Shown: one piece after another, positions 32,392 to 41,556 of the stretch
Position numbering within the stretch: the first letter of the stretch is position 1
Layout of the letters: each line of letters starts with the position of its first letter
Origin: Nocardia sp. CNY236
Lineage (GTDB): Bacteria > Actinomycetota > Actinomycetes > Mycobacteriales > Mycobacteriaceae
Assembly (NCBI RefSeq): GCF_000482385.1
Contig: NZ_AXVD01000001.1
Coordinates: 124,001-188,000 of the forward strand
DNA: 64,000 bases
Direction: 5' to 3'
Translations under genes and position numbers: made by a program
Notes under the pieces: generated by a model
Told to the model about the DNA's origin: nothing
The model's input: only the letters and a program-made list of their open reading frames with translations
Database searches by the model: none

Positions 32392-32542
32392 CGAATAATC
32401 CTTCTGTTCAGGCGGCCCCGAATCGGAACCACCGCAATCATCGCTGCTGGCATTGATTCCAACAACGTGGAGATGAATACCCCATTACCGTAAAGCGTCC
32501 CGCTTCACTCTAGCAGTAGAGGTCGTTATTCTGTTGTGCGGC

Positions 32543-32907
32543 CTACCGTGGCAACACTGCACTGTTTTGGGATAACTCGGGATCGCTCTCGGTGGCCCTC
32601 AACTGCGCGATCCAGGTCGTGATCGAGCGTTTGTAGTTCTCGGGCATGTTCAGGCCGGCGATCTGGTCCTCGGCATTGGGAGTGTATTGGTTCTGCGTCG
32701 GTATCCGGGTAGTAGCCGTAGGTCACGATGAATACGTGCTTCTCCGCGGCGTCTATCTGGTAGATCCAAGAGTCGAGAATCGGGCCGGTGGTGACAGGCC
32801 ATTGTATTTCCTCGGTGATCTCGCGAGCGACGCACTGCTCCGGGGTCTCGTCCGGTTCGATTCGGCCGCCGGGCCAACTACCGTTATGTCTCGTCGATGT
32901 TGATCTC
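32543..32907 (-). pseudogene. NUDIX hydrolase gene, frameshifted and without a start
   Basis: Reading leftward, one frame gives a near-perfect Nudix box, SWPGGRIEPDETPEQC then VAREITEEI, followed by DSWIYQIDAAEKHVFIVTYGYYPDT. No start codon precedes the box in this frame (a stop lies just upstream). Around 32700 the sensible protein continues in another frame (AEDQIAGLNMPENYKRSITTW) to the stop at 32543. So the gene has lost its 5' part and has a frameshift. It overlaps the 3' end of the small gene at 32884-33120. Confidence 0.65.
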
Positions 32908-33120
32908 TATGCGCTTCATCGGCAACAGTTCCGCTTCTGGATTCCGCGCGATGTGCTGCATGTGCTCGTGTCCCATGTGGGGCGTCGGGGGATCGGGAGC
33001 TGCGAGGCCGCCGAACGGCAGACGCCTCGCGCAGTGCTCCCACACCATGTCATCGTGCAGAAACCACACATCACCGACCACGTCCTCGTAGAGGCCGGGC
33101 TCGTCGGGTAGCTCGGTCAT
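32884..33120 (-). CDS. Small protein coupled to the XRE regulator
   Basis: A 78-residue unrecognised protein, MTELPDEPGLYEDVVGDVWF, with a Cys and several His/Met (GHEHMQH). Its ATG overlaps the stop of the XRE regulator (ATGA), so it is translated with it. Its own 3' end runs into the broken NUDIX gene. It may be an adaptor of the regulator; function not known. Confidence 0.6.
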   Translation of the reverse strand: MTELPDEPGLYEDVVGDVWFLHDDMVWEHCARRLPFGGLAAPDPPTPHMGHEHMQHIARNPEAELLPMKRIEINIDET

Positions 33121-34280
33121 CAGTCCGCGATGCCTGCATAGTTCGCCAACGCCCGCAATCCGGTGTTGGCGCGGCGTTGCTGCGCTGCTGTGGTCTTGAT
33201 GGTTGTTCGCACCGCGCGTGCATTGCGGAAGTATTCAGGGGCAGCGGCTTTCGCTTCCTGCAACGCATCCACTGCGCGGTCCGGGTCCCCGTTCCAGAGG
33301 AACGCACGCGCGCGGTCGAGCCAGAAGTGAGCCTTTCGTTCCGGCGGATAACTCTTCGGGAGCATGGTCGACTCGCCCAGTTCGAGAGCCTCGCCGATCC
33401 GGCCGAGATCGACCGCAGAAGAGAGCTGCCAGAGGCGCACATTGGTTGGGCCAACCACGGTTCCGAATGCCTGTGTGTCGCCCAGCTGTTCTGCGAGGGT
33501 GCGCGCCTCGGCGAAATGCGTGTCGGCAGTGTCCGCATCTCCGGCGGTCGATGCCAGACCCGCGCGGCGCATATGGAGCGCGCACAGCACGGCCGCGCCG
33601 GTCGGATCGCCAACGTATGGCTCGAGTTCGGCGAGCGTGCGATCTGTGAGCATGACCGCTTGGCGGACTGCACCGACACGAGCCTGTGCCGCCGCCTTCA
33701 CGTAGTGGGCGGTTGCCAGCAGCAGCGGGTCTCCGGCGCTCTCGGCAGCCCAGACCATGCGATCGACCGCGACCATCGAAAGATCGTGATGTCCGAGTTT
33801 GTGGCTCAACGTATTCGCCGCCCGGTAGGCGGTGACCAGCAATGCGTATGCGATATCGCCGTCGCGGCCACCAGCAACGAGCAGGTGATCGACCAAGTCG
33901 GGAAGTACCTTCGAGACCTTCGCGTACGCCGCCGCGTGGCGCCACCGGCCCACCTGCTCGACCTGGTCACGCAGATGTTCGAACGGCGCAGGATCGATGT
34001 CGGGCAGAGGATCGGTCGATGCGAGGACGCGGCGAACCATGGGCACGATGTCGTCAAGCACTTCGGCCTCGCTGTTGGTGCCGTGCAGCACCGAAGCATC
34101 GACCCCGAGCGCCGAGGCGACTTGGCCGATCCACACGGTCGATGCCGCCGCCTTGCCCTTTTCGACATGCCCGAGGAAGCTACGGCCGACGTTCGCGCGT
34201 TGGGCTAGAGCACTCTGAGTCAGCCCCTTGGTCTTGCGAATTCGGGCGATCCGGTCGCCGACCGCCTCTAGATCGTTCAT
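33120..34280 (-). CDS. XRE-family regulator with TPR-like C-terminus
   Basis: An N-terminal helix-turn-helix of the Cro/C1 type (IARIRKTKGLTQSALAQRANVGRSFLGHVEKG) is followed by about 300 residues of alpha-helical repeats of TPR type, the layout of many actinobacterial regulators that sense a peptide or small molecule. 386 residues from MNDLEAVGDR at 34280; an upstream in-frame ATG at 34322 adds 14 unconserved residues. It is divergent from the small membrane-peptide gene at 34440, with 159 bp between, and likely controls it. Confidence 0.85.
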   Translation of the reverse strand: MNDLEAVGDRIARIRKTKGLTQSALAQRANVGRSFLGHVEKGKAAASTVWIGQVASALGVDASVLHGTNSEAEVLDDIVPMVRRVLASTDPLPDIDPAPFEHLRDQVEQVGRWRHAAAYAKVSKVLPDLVDHLLVAGGRDGDIAYALLVTAYRAANTLSHKLGHHDLSMVAVDRMVWAAESAGDPLLLATAHYVKAAAQARVGAVRQAVMLTDRTLAELEPYVGDPTGAAVLCALHMRRAGLASTAGDADTADTHFAEARTLAEQLGDTQAFGTVVGPTNVRLWQLSSAVDLGRIGEALELGESTMLPKSYPPERKAHFWLDRARAFLWNGDPDRAVDALQEAKAAAPEYFRNARAVRTTIKTTAAQQRRANTGLRALANYAGIAD

Positions 34281-34354
34281 GTGCTCACGGTAACACTCAT
34301 AGAAAGCACATTCAGCGCACAATCACGCCAACTTGAAGCCATAACCTGAGGTCA

Positions 34355-34404
34355 GCCCCGGCGCCGGGCTGCTGGTAGACAATCTGTCAGCCCCGGCGTC
34401 GGGT
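34355..34404. repeat. GC palindrome pair upstream of first small-gene cassette
   Basis: Two copies of a motif around CCCCGGCGCCGGG (34355-34368 and 34390-34404; the second has T for one C). The same pair precedes the second cassette at 40.7 kb. Each followed by CACATCCACAT shortly before the start codon. Confidence 0.7.
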
Positions 34405-34439
34405 GTCGCTCACATCCACATGTAACCCAGGGGTGGCCC

Positions 34440-34624
34440 ATGGCCGCATCACATTTCATGGAAACGATCGTCTCGTTGACCCTTACCGCGTTGGTTCTAT
34501 TTCTGGTGGTCGCCGCGTCTCCCGGCACCACCCGCCGGCGCCGACACGGGACGTCGGTCGGCGAAATCCAGACCCGGATCGCGGCTGAACGTAGCCGGGC
34601 AGAAGCCAAGGTCGGGAGGGGCTT

Positions 34625-34628
<4 letters not shown>
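34440..34628 (+). CDS. Small single-span membrane peptide (cassette copy 1)
   Basis: 62 residues: a hydrophobic segment (TIVSLTLTALVLFLVVAAS) then a basic turn (PGTTRRRRHG) and a helix EIQTRIAAERSRAEAKVG. A close paralogue is encoded at 40790-40954; DNA for RIAAERSRA is identical in both. The stop overlaps the next gene by 4 bases (GTGA). Unrecognised family. Divergent from the XRE regulator. Confidence 0.65.
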
Positions 34629-35003
<375 letters not shown>

Positions 35004-35061
35004 TTAGTCCTGATCAGGGGAGCGCGGTTCTTGGCTCGATGCGAGAGGTCGATGGGGTCGA

Positions 35062-36885
35062 ATGGAAACCGCCCGTCGTTCCACACGTGGTAGCGGTCGC
35101 CGAAGGTCGGGCAGTCCGCTTTTCGGTCAGCTGCTCACTGCTGCGGTCGAGTCCGCCGCCACCAAGATTGCGATCCGGTTCAACCCGACGGGTAATCCTG
35201 CCGACGATCGGGAACTCACTTACGCTGAATTGGACGCGACGTCGTCGCGACTGGCGAGAGAGCTGATCGAGCGCGGAGTCGGGCCCGGCGACGTGGTCGC
35301 CATCGGAATCACCCGCGGGGTGGAGTCGGTTGTCGCGGTGTGGGCGATCGCGAAGACCGGAGCGGCTTATGTCCCGGTGGATCCGACGTACCCGACCGAC
35401 CGGATCGAGCACCTTGTCGGTGATTCCGGTGCGACCGTGGGCGTAACCACCTCGGCGTACCGCGCGGAGCTCGGCACCGGTGTGTACTGGATCGAGTTGG
35501 ACGATCCGGTGCAGTCCACGCGAATAGCCTCACGACCGGGGCATCCGATCTCCTATGCCGACCAAGTTCGCCTCCTGGACGAGCGACATCCCGCGTACCT
35601 GATCTACACCTCGGGGTCGACAGGGAAACCCAAGGGAGTGGTGGTTGCACACAGTGGCCTGGCTGGTGTGGTGGCCGCCGAGCGGGAGCGCTACGGCATA
35701 ACCGAAGAATCCCGGGTATTGCATGTCTGTTCGCCGAATTTCGATGTGTCCGTTCTGGAACTGTTGCTGGCCTTCTCCTCTGGCGCAACGTTGATCGTCG
35801 CGCCGCCGAAAGTGTTCGGCGGTTTCGAGCTGGCTGATCTACTTCGGCGCGAGCGCGTCACGCATATGCTCATCACTCCGGGCGCGCTGGAGTCGGTGGA
35901 GCCGGTGGGCCTGGACGACCTTCGGTCCGTGATGGTCATCGGCGATAGGTTCGGCCCCGAACTGGTGAGCCGTTGGGCACCCGGGCGAGAGTTCTACAAC
36001 TGTTACGGGCCTACCGAGGCGACCATTCTCGTCACCGGCACATCATTGACGCCAGGCGAGCCGATTACGATCGGTACGCCGCTCCCCGGGGTCGGCGCCT
36101 TCGTGCTCGATTCACGCTTGCGTCCTGTACCGGCTGGGGTGATCGGCGAGTTGTATTTGTCCGGTTCTGTGCTGGCGCAGGGATACGCAGGTCGACCTGG
36201 GTTGACCGCGGAACGATTCGTCGCCAATCCCTTCGGGAGTGGAGCACGGCTCTATCGCACCGGAGACCTGGTGCGCCGTGTCGAGTCCGGAGATCGGGAC
36301 CGTGGCGCGATCGAATACCTGGGGCGCACAGATTTCCAGGTGAAGATCCGAGGCATCCGTATCGAACTCGGGGAGATCGACAACGCCCTCACCAGTCATC
36401 CGGATATCGATTTCGCGACCACTGTGGGCAAGGCGTTGCCCTCGGGGGCGACAGCCCTGATCTCTTACGTGCTGGCTCGATCCGGGGTCCAGGCGGATAC
36501 CGGCGCGCTCGCCGAGTTCATCGGACGGTCGTTGCCCGCGTATATGATTCCCGCGGCCATCATGGTGTTGGACGAGATTCCACTCACCCCGATCGGCAAG
36601 CTCGACCGCGCCGCACTGCCCGAACTGGACCTCACCGCGTGCGCATTCCGCGCACCCACGACACCCGTGGAAGAGGCTGTCGCCCAGGTATATGCCACGC
36701 TCTTGGTCCCTGCGGAGGACGGCCGCGTCGGTGCAGACGACGATTTCTTCGAACTCGGCGGCAACTCGATGCTGGCCGCGCAAGCTGCAGCGCGGATCGG
36801 TGCTGCATTGGATGTCCGCGTGCCCGTCGAGCTACTGTTCGAAGCGACCACCGTCGGCGCTCTCGCCGCGCGCATCGAGCGGTAG
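35062..36885 (+). CDS. NRPS fragment: adenylation-PCP didomain
   Basis: A 607-residue adenylation domain with a carrier domain. Motifs: A1 LTYAELDATSSRLAREL, A3 LIYTSGSTGKPKG, A5 FYNCYGPTEA, A7 RLYRTGDLVR, A8 FQVKIRGIRIELGEID, A10 TPIGKLDRAALP; carrier core FFELGGNSMLAAQ with the serine for phosphopantetheine. In the pocket the aligned region starts FDVSVLELL, so Asp235 is present (amino-acid substrate) but I do not predict which. No condensation domain precedes it. A TAG stop ends it and a condensation domain begins in the same frame after the stop. It may be a relic or a stand-alone A-T unit; no MbtH or partner genes lie nearby. Confidence 0.85.
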   Translation: METARRSTRGSGRRRSGSPLFGQLLTAAVESAATKIAIRFNPTGNPADDRELTYAELDATSSRLARELIERGVGPGDVVAIGITRGVESVVAVWAIAKTGAAYVPVDPTYPTDRIEHLVGDSGATVGVTTSAYRAELGTGVYWIELDDPVQSTRIASRPGHPISYADQVRLLDERHPAYLIYTSGSTGKPKGVVVAHSGLAGVVAAERERYGITEESRVLHVCSPNFDVSVLELLLAFSSGATLIVAPPKVFGGFELADLLRRERVTHMLITPGALESVEPVGLDDLRSVMVIGDRFGPELVSRWAPGREFYNCYGPTEATILVTGTSLTPGEPITIGTPLPGVGAFVLDSRLRPVPAGVIGELYLSGSVLAQGYAGRPGLTAERFVANPFGSGARLYRTGDLVRRVESGDRDRGAIEYLGRTDFQVKIRGIRIELGEIDNALTSHPDIDFATTVGKALPSGATALISYVLARSGVQADTGALAEFIGRSLPAYMIPAAIMVLDEIPLTPIGKLDRAALPELDLTACAFRAPTTPVEEAVAQVYATLLVPAEDGRVGADDDFFELGGNSMLAAQAAARIGAALDVRVPVELLFEATTVGALAARIER

Positions 36886-36978
36886 GCGGGCACGGCGGCC
36901 GGCCAGTCGCTGCGTGCGCGTCCACGTCCGGAACGAGTGCCGTTGACCTTTACCCAACAGCGCATGTGGTTCGATGAC
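36886..36978 (+). pseudogene. Cut-off start of a condensation domain
   Basis: In the same frame as the A-PCP gene, directly after its TAG stop, the sequence reads ARPRPERVPLTFTQQRMWF, the usual linker and first motif of a condensation domain after a carrier. It then runs into unrelated sequence. The original gene was therefore a larger synthetase, broken by the TAG and a deletion. From 36979 to 37228 I see nothing recognisable. Confidence 0.75.
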
Positions 36979-37228
36979 CGTCGCAGGCGACGCGGTACCG
37001 GATCTGGTAGCCGATCGTGCCATCGGTGCGCGGCTTTGGGCGGGGGACTGTGGGCATTGCGAAGCCACCTCGGTGGGTTGGCTGGCCGGCAAAAAGTTGG
37101 TTGGGGCTGTCGTTGCCGACCAAGCCCGTTCGTTGTCATGCTGTGCAGCAGTCGCTGCGCTGTCGATCCGGAGCGAGTCGGTGACGCCGGCCTCAGGATC
37201 CGGGTGGAACGAAGACGGAGGAGTTCGC

Positions 37229-37585
37229 ATGAAATACCTGTTTCTGCTCTACGGCGACCCGGCTCAGGAACCGACCGACCCGGACGCGATGCAGGCGGAG
37301 ATCGACACGTACTCGACGTACGACGAACTGGTCGCCGACGCGGGTGTGATGCTCGACGGCCACGCGTTGCAGGGCACCGAGACCGCCACGACGGTGCAGG
37401 CCCCCGAGCAGGGCGAGCCGACCATCACCGACGGGCCGTTCGCGGAGACCCGGGAGATCCTCGGCGGCTACTACCTGGTCGATGTGCCGGACCTGGATGC
37501 CGCCATCGACTGGGCCACCCGCTGCCCCGCCGCGAAGCGCGGCAAGGTCGAGATTCGACCGGTCCTGGAGTTCGAGCAGCCGTGA
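37229..37585 (+). CDS. YCII/DGPF-domain protein paired with an ECF42 sigma gene
   Basis: 118 residues of the YCII-related family: MKYLFLLYGDPAQ, then TITDGPFAETREILGGYYLVDVPDLDAAIDWA, the DGPF motif. These proteins are always next to ECF42 sigma factors; here the partner follows with a 4-base overlap (GTGA). Start at 37229 is set by GGAGGAG. Nearly all third codon positions are G or C and the codon use looks more like Streptomyces or Micromonospora than the surrounding genes, suggesting transfer. Without an intact sigma partner it is probably orphaned. Confidence 0.85.
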   Translation: MKYLFLLYGDPAQEPTDPDAMQAEIDTYSTYDELVADAGVMLDGHALQGTETATTVQAPEQGEPTITDGPFAETREILGGYYLVDVPDLDAAIDWATRCPAAKRGKVEIRPVLEFEQP

Positions 37586-38383
37586 CCGGCGCTGTCGATG
37601 ACGGTCTGGGCGGATAGACGTGTCCGATGGCGAGCTGCCGGCCCCCGACGTTCTGGAGCGGGTGTTCCTGAGGGGTACGCGGCGAGCAGCGGTCCGCAGC
37701 TTGTCCGGACCGAACTGGCGGACGAGGCGATCCGGCTGGCCCGGCTCCTGCACCGGCTGCTGCCCCGGCAGCCGGAGGTGACCGGGCTGCTCGCCCTGCT
37801 GCTGCTGGTCGACGCGCGCCGGGCCGCCCGGTGCACCGCCGAGGGCGACCTCGTACTCCTCGACGAGCAGGACCGCACACTCTGGGACCGCGACCAGATC
37901 GAGGAGGGTCGTCGACTCGTACCCGACGCGCTGGCCAACGGCCCCGGCCCGTACGCGGTACAGGCCGCGATCGCCGCACTGCACAGCGAGGCCGCCGACG
38001 TGGCCGGTACGGACTGGCCCCAGGTGGTCGCGCTCTACGACGTACTGGCCCGGCTGGCGCCGTCACCGTTGGTCGAACTGAACCGGGCGGTGGCGATGGC
38101 GCTGCGGGACGGTCCGGCCGTCGGGTTGCGGCTGCTCGACACGCTCGACGAGCAGGGCCGGTTGGCCGGGTACCACCTGCTGCCAGCAGCCCGGGCGGAC
38201 CTGCTGCGTCGACTGAGTCGGGTCGAGGAGGCCGCGGCGGCGTATCGTCGGGCACTCGACCTGGTCGGCAACGAGCCGGAACGGGCGTTCCTGCGGCGGT
38301 GGCTCGCGGAGGTCGTCGCCGCAGCCGGTAGGCCCGAGTCGTCGTCGACCGACCGGGAGAACCCGGACGATCCGGAACGGTGA
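37582..38383 (+). pseudogene. ECF42 sigma factor gene, internally deleted
   Basis: GTG at 37582 begins MTGAVDDG, a typical ECF42 N-terminus, but a stop follows after 11 codons. Then DGELPAPDVLERVFL appears and the frame shifts at EGYAASSG. From there 230 residues match the ECF42 C-terminal domain (EAIRLARLLHRLLPRQPEV, LYDVLARLAPSPLVELNRAVA, NEPERAFLRRWLAEV). The sigma-2 and sigma-4 domains that bind core polymerase and promoter are gone, about 190 residues. The long open frame from 37598 to 38383 may still be read, but it cannot be a sigma factor. High GC and codon use as in the YCII gene. Confidence 0.75.
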
Positions 38384-38507
38384 GATCACCGCGATCCCGA
38401 CCCCACCCATCGTTATCGACGAATCCGGCTCAGGACGGACGATGCCGGCGATGCAGCACGCGCTCGGCACATGACCGGGAAAACCTGGTATGACCTGCGC
38501 GAATCGC

Positions 38508-38534
38508 TGTGGAGCCTAGGGGAATCGAACCCCT
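38508..38534. other. Probable att site: duplicate of tRNA-Ala 3' end
   Basis: A 27-bp stretch identical to the 3' end of the tRNA-Ala gene (42704-42730), in direct orientation, covering the discriminator, acceptor strand and T arm. The rest of a tRNA is absent. This is the usual sign of integration of an element in a tRNA 3' end, with the intact tRNA at the far end (42706-42778). The 4.2-kb interval has no integrase, so the element has decayed. Confidence 0.8.
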
Positions 38535-38629
38535 TGGGTGGGCTGCCGCAACCAGTGCAGACGCTATGCGCTGCGCCCGTATCCTGCGGTTTCTCGGGAC
38601 TCGTCGGGTTTCGACGGGATTGGAGCGGG

Positions 38630-39784
38630 TCAGAATAGCCCCGTTTTGTGGACGCCGTCCACGGGCATGTGTGGGTGGCGGACCAGATACAAAGGTGGCC
38701 TCATGTTGCTGGGCCGCTCGCGCCTGAGTTGGTCGCGCAGCGCATCGCCAGCGCCCGCGCCGAGCGCGCCGGCCAGCTCGAGGACACGGCGGATGGTCAA
38801 GGCGTCGACACCGTGGAACGACGCGGCGTGTGCGTAGCGGTCGATGCCATCGATCGAGTCGACAGTCGACTGCTCCCAGTGTGCGGATAGTCGATGACGT
38901 TCGGTGTCGATATCGCTGTAGCCGCGGCGTGCACGGACACGCTGTTCCACCTGCTCGAGTGACATGGTGTCGAGCAGGTCGGCCGCGAGGGAGTGTGCAG
39001 CTACACCGGAGGCGTCGACCGCGTACACCACCGTGGCGTCATCAGTGACGCTGATGATCGCCCCACGTTGAGTCTCGACCGTCCCGCGCCATCCCTGTGC
39101 GGCGATGCAGAATATCCCGTTGGCCTCGGATGGGTGCCAGTCCCACACGTCAGCGACCATCGACACATCGTCGGCATCGAGTTCAGTGACCACCGTCGAG
39201 TTCTGTCGGTGCAGCAGAGTGCGCAGCTCCGCCGGTGTCAGCTCCCCGTCGAGCCCCACTCCAGCGATGAGCAGCTGCACTGATAGTCCCGACTGTATGG
39301 CGGCTGCCAGCGCGAGCGAGTCTGCCAACGGGCTGCGGAGTCCAGCCTCATGCCCCTCAGCAAGGATGTCGCCGCCGACATCAACGACGATCAGCGCGTC
39401 AGCGTTGAAGGCTTGGGCTGCGCTGCGGACCTGGGCTGCCAGATCCATCGCACCCCCGGTCGGGTCCATGAGCAGCAGCGGGAGCGCCAGGTGTGGCACG
39501 AGCGGAGGCAGTGTCGACCAGCCGGGGCCGCGGAGTCGCGTCGATTCGGTCACCTCGGCGACCAGGCCGTGATGGATCAAACCGTCGAAGTCACTGCGGC
39601 TACGCGGCCCAGGAGTCGGATCGACGATCAGGCGGTCCCAGGAAAAGCTCATGAGGGCAATGATGTCGGTGCCGAATCGGCGCCGAAGCATCGCCGTGAG
39701 TACCGAGGCGGTAACGACGTCGCCCCCGCCTCCTGCGGCAATCGCGATAGCTTTACTGGCCACGAGTCGAGAGGAATCGCTCAT
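38630..39784 (-). CDS. DUF1152 protein
   Basis: 384 residues with a Rossmann-like start, SKAIAIAAGGGGDVVTASVL, and DALIVVDVGGDILAEGHEAG, the two Gly-rich and Asp-rich motifs of the DUF1152 family; VGGD and GLRSPLADSL are typical. The family is thought to bind a nucleotide or metal, with no known reaction. The start at 39784 gives MSDSSRLVASK; upstream codons are hydrophobic but unconserved. It is divergent from the GntR regulator with 104 bp between, so the regulator may control both. It lies just inside the left att copy. Confidence 0.8.
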   Translation of the reverse strand: MSDSSRLVASKAIAIAAGGGGDVVTASVLTAMLRRRFGTDIIALMSFSWDRLIVDPTPGPRSRSDFDGLIHHGLVAEVTESTRLRGPGWSTLPPLVPHLALPLLLMDPTGGAMDLAAQVRSAAQAFNADALIVVDVGGDILAEGHEAGLRSPLADSLALAAAIQSGLSVQLLIAGVGLDGELTPAELRTLLHRQNSTVVTELDADDVSMVADVWDWHPSEANGIFCIAAQGWRGTVETQRGAIISVTDDATVVYAVDASGVAAHSLAADLLDTMSLEQVEQRVRARRGYSDIDTERHRLSAHWEQSTVDSIDGIDRYAHAASFHGVDALTIRRVLELAGALGAGAGDALRDQLRRERPSNMRPPLYLVRHPHMPVDGVHKTGLF

Positions 39785-39888
39785 GCACCAAGTCTGCTCC
39801 GGCGCGGCGAGCAGGACCGCGGCGAGGATGAAACCGAGCATTGATTGGCTGATCGTACACTGGGCAGCGGCATAGGACACTCGGAGGA

Positions 39889-40635
39889 ATGTTGCCCGAA
39901 ATCGAAGAGGTACTGCCGAAATACTTGCAGATTGCCGGGTATCTCCGAGACCAGATCGTGCGCGGCGATCTGGCTCCCGGTGGTGAGGTCCCATCGGTCC
40001 GCGAGCTCGCCGCGCAATGGAGTGTTGCCCGGCCAACCGCCAGCAAGGCCCTCGAAGCCTTGCGGCAACAGGGTCTTGTCGAATCGCGGCGCGGGAGCGG
40101 TACCTACGTGCGTGCACCCCAGGCCGCGCCTCGAGCGCGGGAGCGGTACGAGCGTGCAGCCTCAGAGGGCACCATGTATTCCGACTCGGAGTCGGTGCGA
40201 TTCCCGTTCGTCGGCGTCGTAAATGCGCCTGCGCACGTGGCGGACGCACTCGGCCTTGCCCGAGGGGCTGAAGTGATTCAGCGACAGCGAGTGATCGACA
40301 GCAAGGGCGCACCGGTTGAGCTGTCTACGTCGTGGTTCGACGCCGCGCTGGCCGAGGTGGCACCGCGGCTACTGGAGGCTGAGCGACTGCGTGGTGGCAC
40401 CGTCCGGTATCTCGCCGATGTGCTCGAGATCCGATCGGCGTATGCCCGTGACCAGGTGTGCGCCCGGGGTGCGAGTGCTGACGAACGTCAGGTTCTCAGC
40501 CTGTCCGAGCATGCGCCGACATTGGCCTACTGGCTGACGGTGCACACCTCGGATGGGCGCCCGCTCCAGTTCGACGAGGCGGTGTATCCACCGGAACGGT
40601 GGGCGTTCCGGCAGGAATATCCAATAATTCTCTAG
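39889..40635 (+). CDS. GntR-family regulator (HutC type)
   Basis: 248 residues: an N-terminal winged helix (IAGYLRDQIVRGDLAPGGEVPSVRELAAQWSVARPTASKALEALRQQGLVESRRGSGTYV) and a UTRA-type effector domain (DALGLARGAEVIQRQRVID). Such GntR proteins (KorSA-like) control transfer in actinomycete integrative elements, which fits the tRNA-flanked setting, but catabolic regulators look alike. ATG at 39889 closely follows GGAGG. An inverted repeat (40683-40713) between it and the small-gene cassette may be its operator. Confidence 0.85.
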   Translation: MLPEIEEVLPKYLQIAGYLRDQIVRGDLAPGGEVPSVRELAAQWSVARPTASKALEALRQQGLVESRRGSGTYVRAPQAAPRARERYERAASEGTMYSDSESVRFPFVGVVNAPAHVADALGLARGAEVIQRQRVIDSKGAPVELSTSWFDAALAEVAPRLLEAERLRGGTVRYLADVLEIRSAYARDQVCARGASADERQVLSLSEHAPTLAYWLTVHTSDGRPLQFDEAVYPPERWAFRQEYPIIL

Positions 40636-40682
40636 GCATCCACTCAGTCTGCGCCGGAATTTCTACACCATTCGAGAACTGT

Positions 40683-40713
40683 ACTATGACACTTTACATT
40701 CATGTGTCGTAGT
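40683..40713. promoter_or_regulatory. Inverted repeat, candidate GntR operator
   Basis: ACTATGACAC and GTGTCGTAGT form 10-bp arms with one mismatch, 11 bases apart, in an AT-richer patch between the GntR gene and the small-gene cassette. Its place and symmetry suit an operator; no direct evidence. Confidence 0.5.
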
Positions 40714-40720
40714 TCACTTA

Positions 40721-40759
40721 GCCCCGACGCCGGGTGATCCTCATCCCCGGCGCCGGGTG
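40721..40759. repeat. GC palindrome pair upstream of second small-gene cassette
   Basis: Copies of the motif CCCCGACGCCGGGTG (40722-40735) and CCCCGGCGCCGGGTG (40745-40759), followed by CACATCCACAT. Same layout as upstream of the first cassette (34355-34404), so leader and genes were duplicated together. Confidence 0.7.
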
Positions 40760-40789
40760 CACTCCACATCCACATAGCGGAGGCACCCG

Positions 40790-40954
40790 ATGGAAATTGT
40801 TCTCTCCCTTGTTCTTACCGCGCTAGCACTGGTAGCGGTTGCCGCCGCATCGCCTGGCATCACCCGCAGGCAAAGACACGGATACGGACACGGAGTAACC
40901 GTTTCCGAAATCCGGTCCCGGATCGCGGCTGAACGTAGCCGGGCAAAAGTCTAG
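40790..40954 (+). CDS. Small single-span membrane peptide (cassette copy 2)
   Basis: 54 residues: hydrophobic EIVLSLVLTALALVAVAAAS, basic ITRRQRHG, then VSEIRSRIAAERSRAKV. Paralogue of the 62-residue peptide at 34440. The RBS is AGCGGAGG. Followed after 13 bases by the 81-residue gene. Not in any family I recognise; the TM plus basic turn suggests a cytoplasmic C-terminus. Confidence 0.7.
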   Translation: MEIVLSLVLTALALVAVAAASPGITRRQRHGYGHGVTVSEIRSRIAAERSRAKV

Positions 40955-40967
40955 GTCGGGGGTTCCG

Positions 40968-41213
40968 GTGACCGATGAAACCCGCGAACACATCGACCTC
41001 GACGACGCACTACTCGACCGATCGACACTCCCGTACGCATGGCCGCACGAGACTCCCGACCGGCCGCTCACCGTGGAGAGTGCGCACCACGCCATGCAGC
41101 GACATGCCTCGTGCCCGATCGACATCTGCGCCCGTAAGCGGGCCGCGCACAATGTGTTGGTCGAGGCCGGTCACATCGTGCCCGACCCGCGTAACGCGAA
41201 GAACCTCCCATGA
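40968..41213 (+). CDS. Small hydrophilic protein (cassette copy 2)
   Basis: 81 residues from GTG 40968 with GGGGG before it: REHIDLDDALLDRSTLPYAW, then PHETPDRPLTVESAHHAMQR and ASCPIDICARKRAAHNVLVEAGH. Two Cys and His-rich in the middle. The 34625 gene is a truncated copy of it. The stop overlaps the next gene (ATGA). Function unknown. Confidence 0.7.
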   Translation: MTDETREHIDLDDALLDRSTLPYAWPHETPDRPLTVESAHHAMQRHASCPIDICARKRAAHNVLVEAGHIVPDPRNAKNLP

Positions 41214-41431
41214 CCCCCACGACCGGCGACGACCAGGACGACCGCCCGGCGGCGTGGCTGCAACGCGACGATGGCTGGTGGTGGGCAGTCGACGAGTACG
41301 GGATCGCTTGGCAGGTAGCGGCATTCGACTATGTCGCGCCCGACTCCGATGTCCAGGCCGCACTCGGCACGATAGGCCACCCAATCGACGTGGCTCCGCT
41401 ATCCGTCGTTGACACCGAGGCCGACTGGTGA
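41210..41431 (+). CDS. Small acidic Trp-rich protein
   Basis: 73 residues, MTPTTGDDQDDRPAAWLQRD then GWWWAVDEYGIAWQVAAFDYVAPDSDVQAAL; six Trp in 73 residues and net acidic. Overlaps the previous stop by 4 bases, so it is the third gene of the cassette. No counterpart survives beside copy 1. Unrecognised family. Confidence 0.65.
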   Translation: MTPTTGDDQDDRPAAWLQRDDGWWWAVDEYGIAWQVAAFDYVAPDSDVQAALGTIGHPIDVAPLSVVDTEADW

Positions 41432-41556
41432 CGACCGCTGTGGCCCCGAACGGACGTGGTCACGGCGGCCGTTGTCGCGCGCCGTGACCGAAGGACGGTG
41501 AAAAACCGATTTCTGATCGGTCAAGTCGCCGAATACTCTCATTCTCGAGGAAAATC

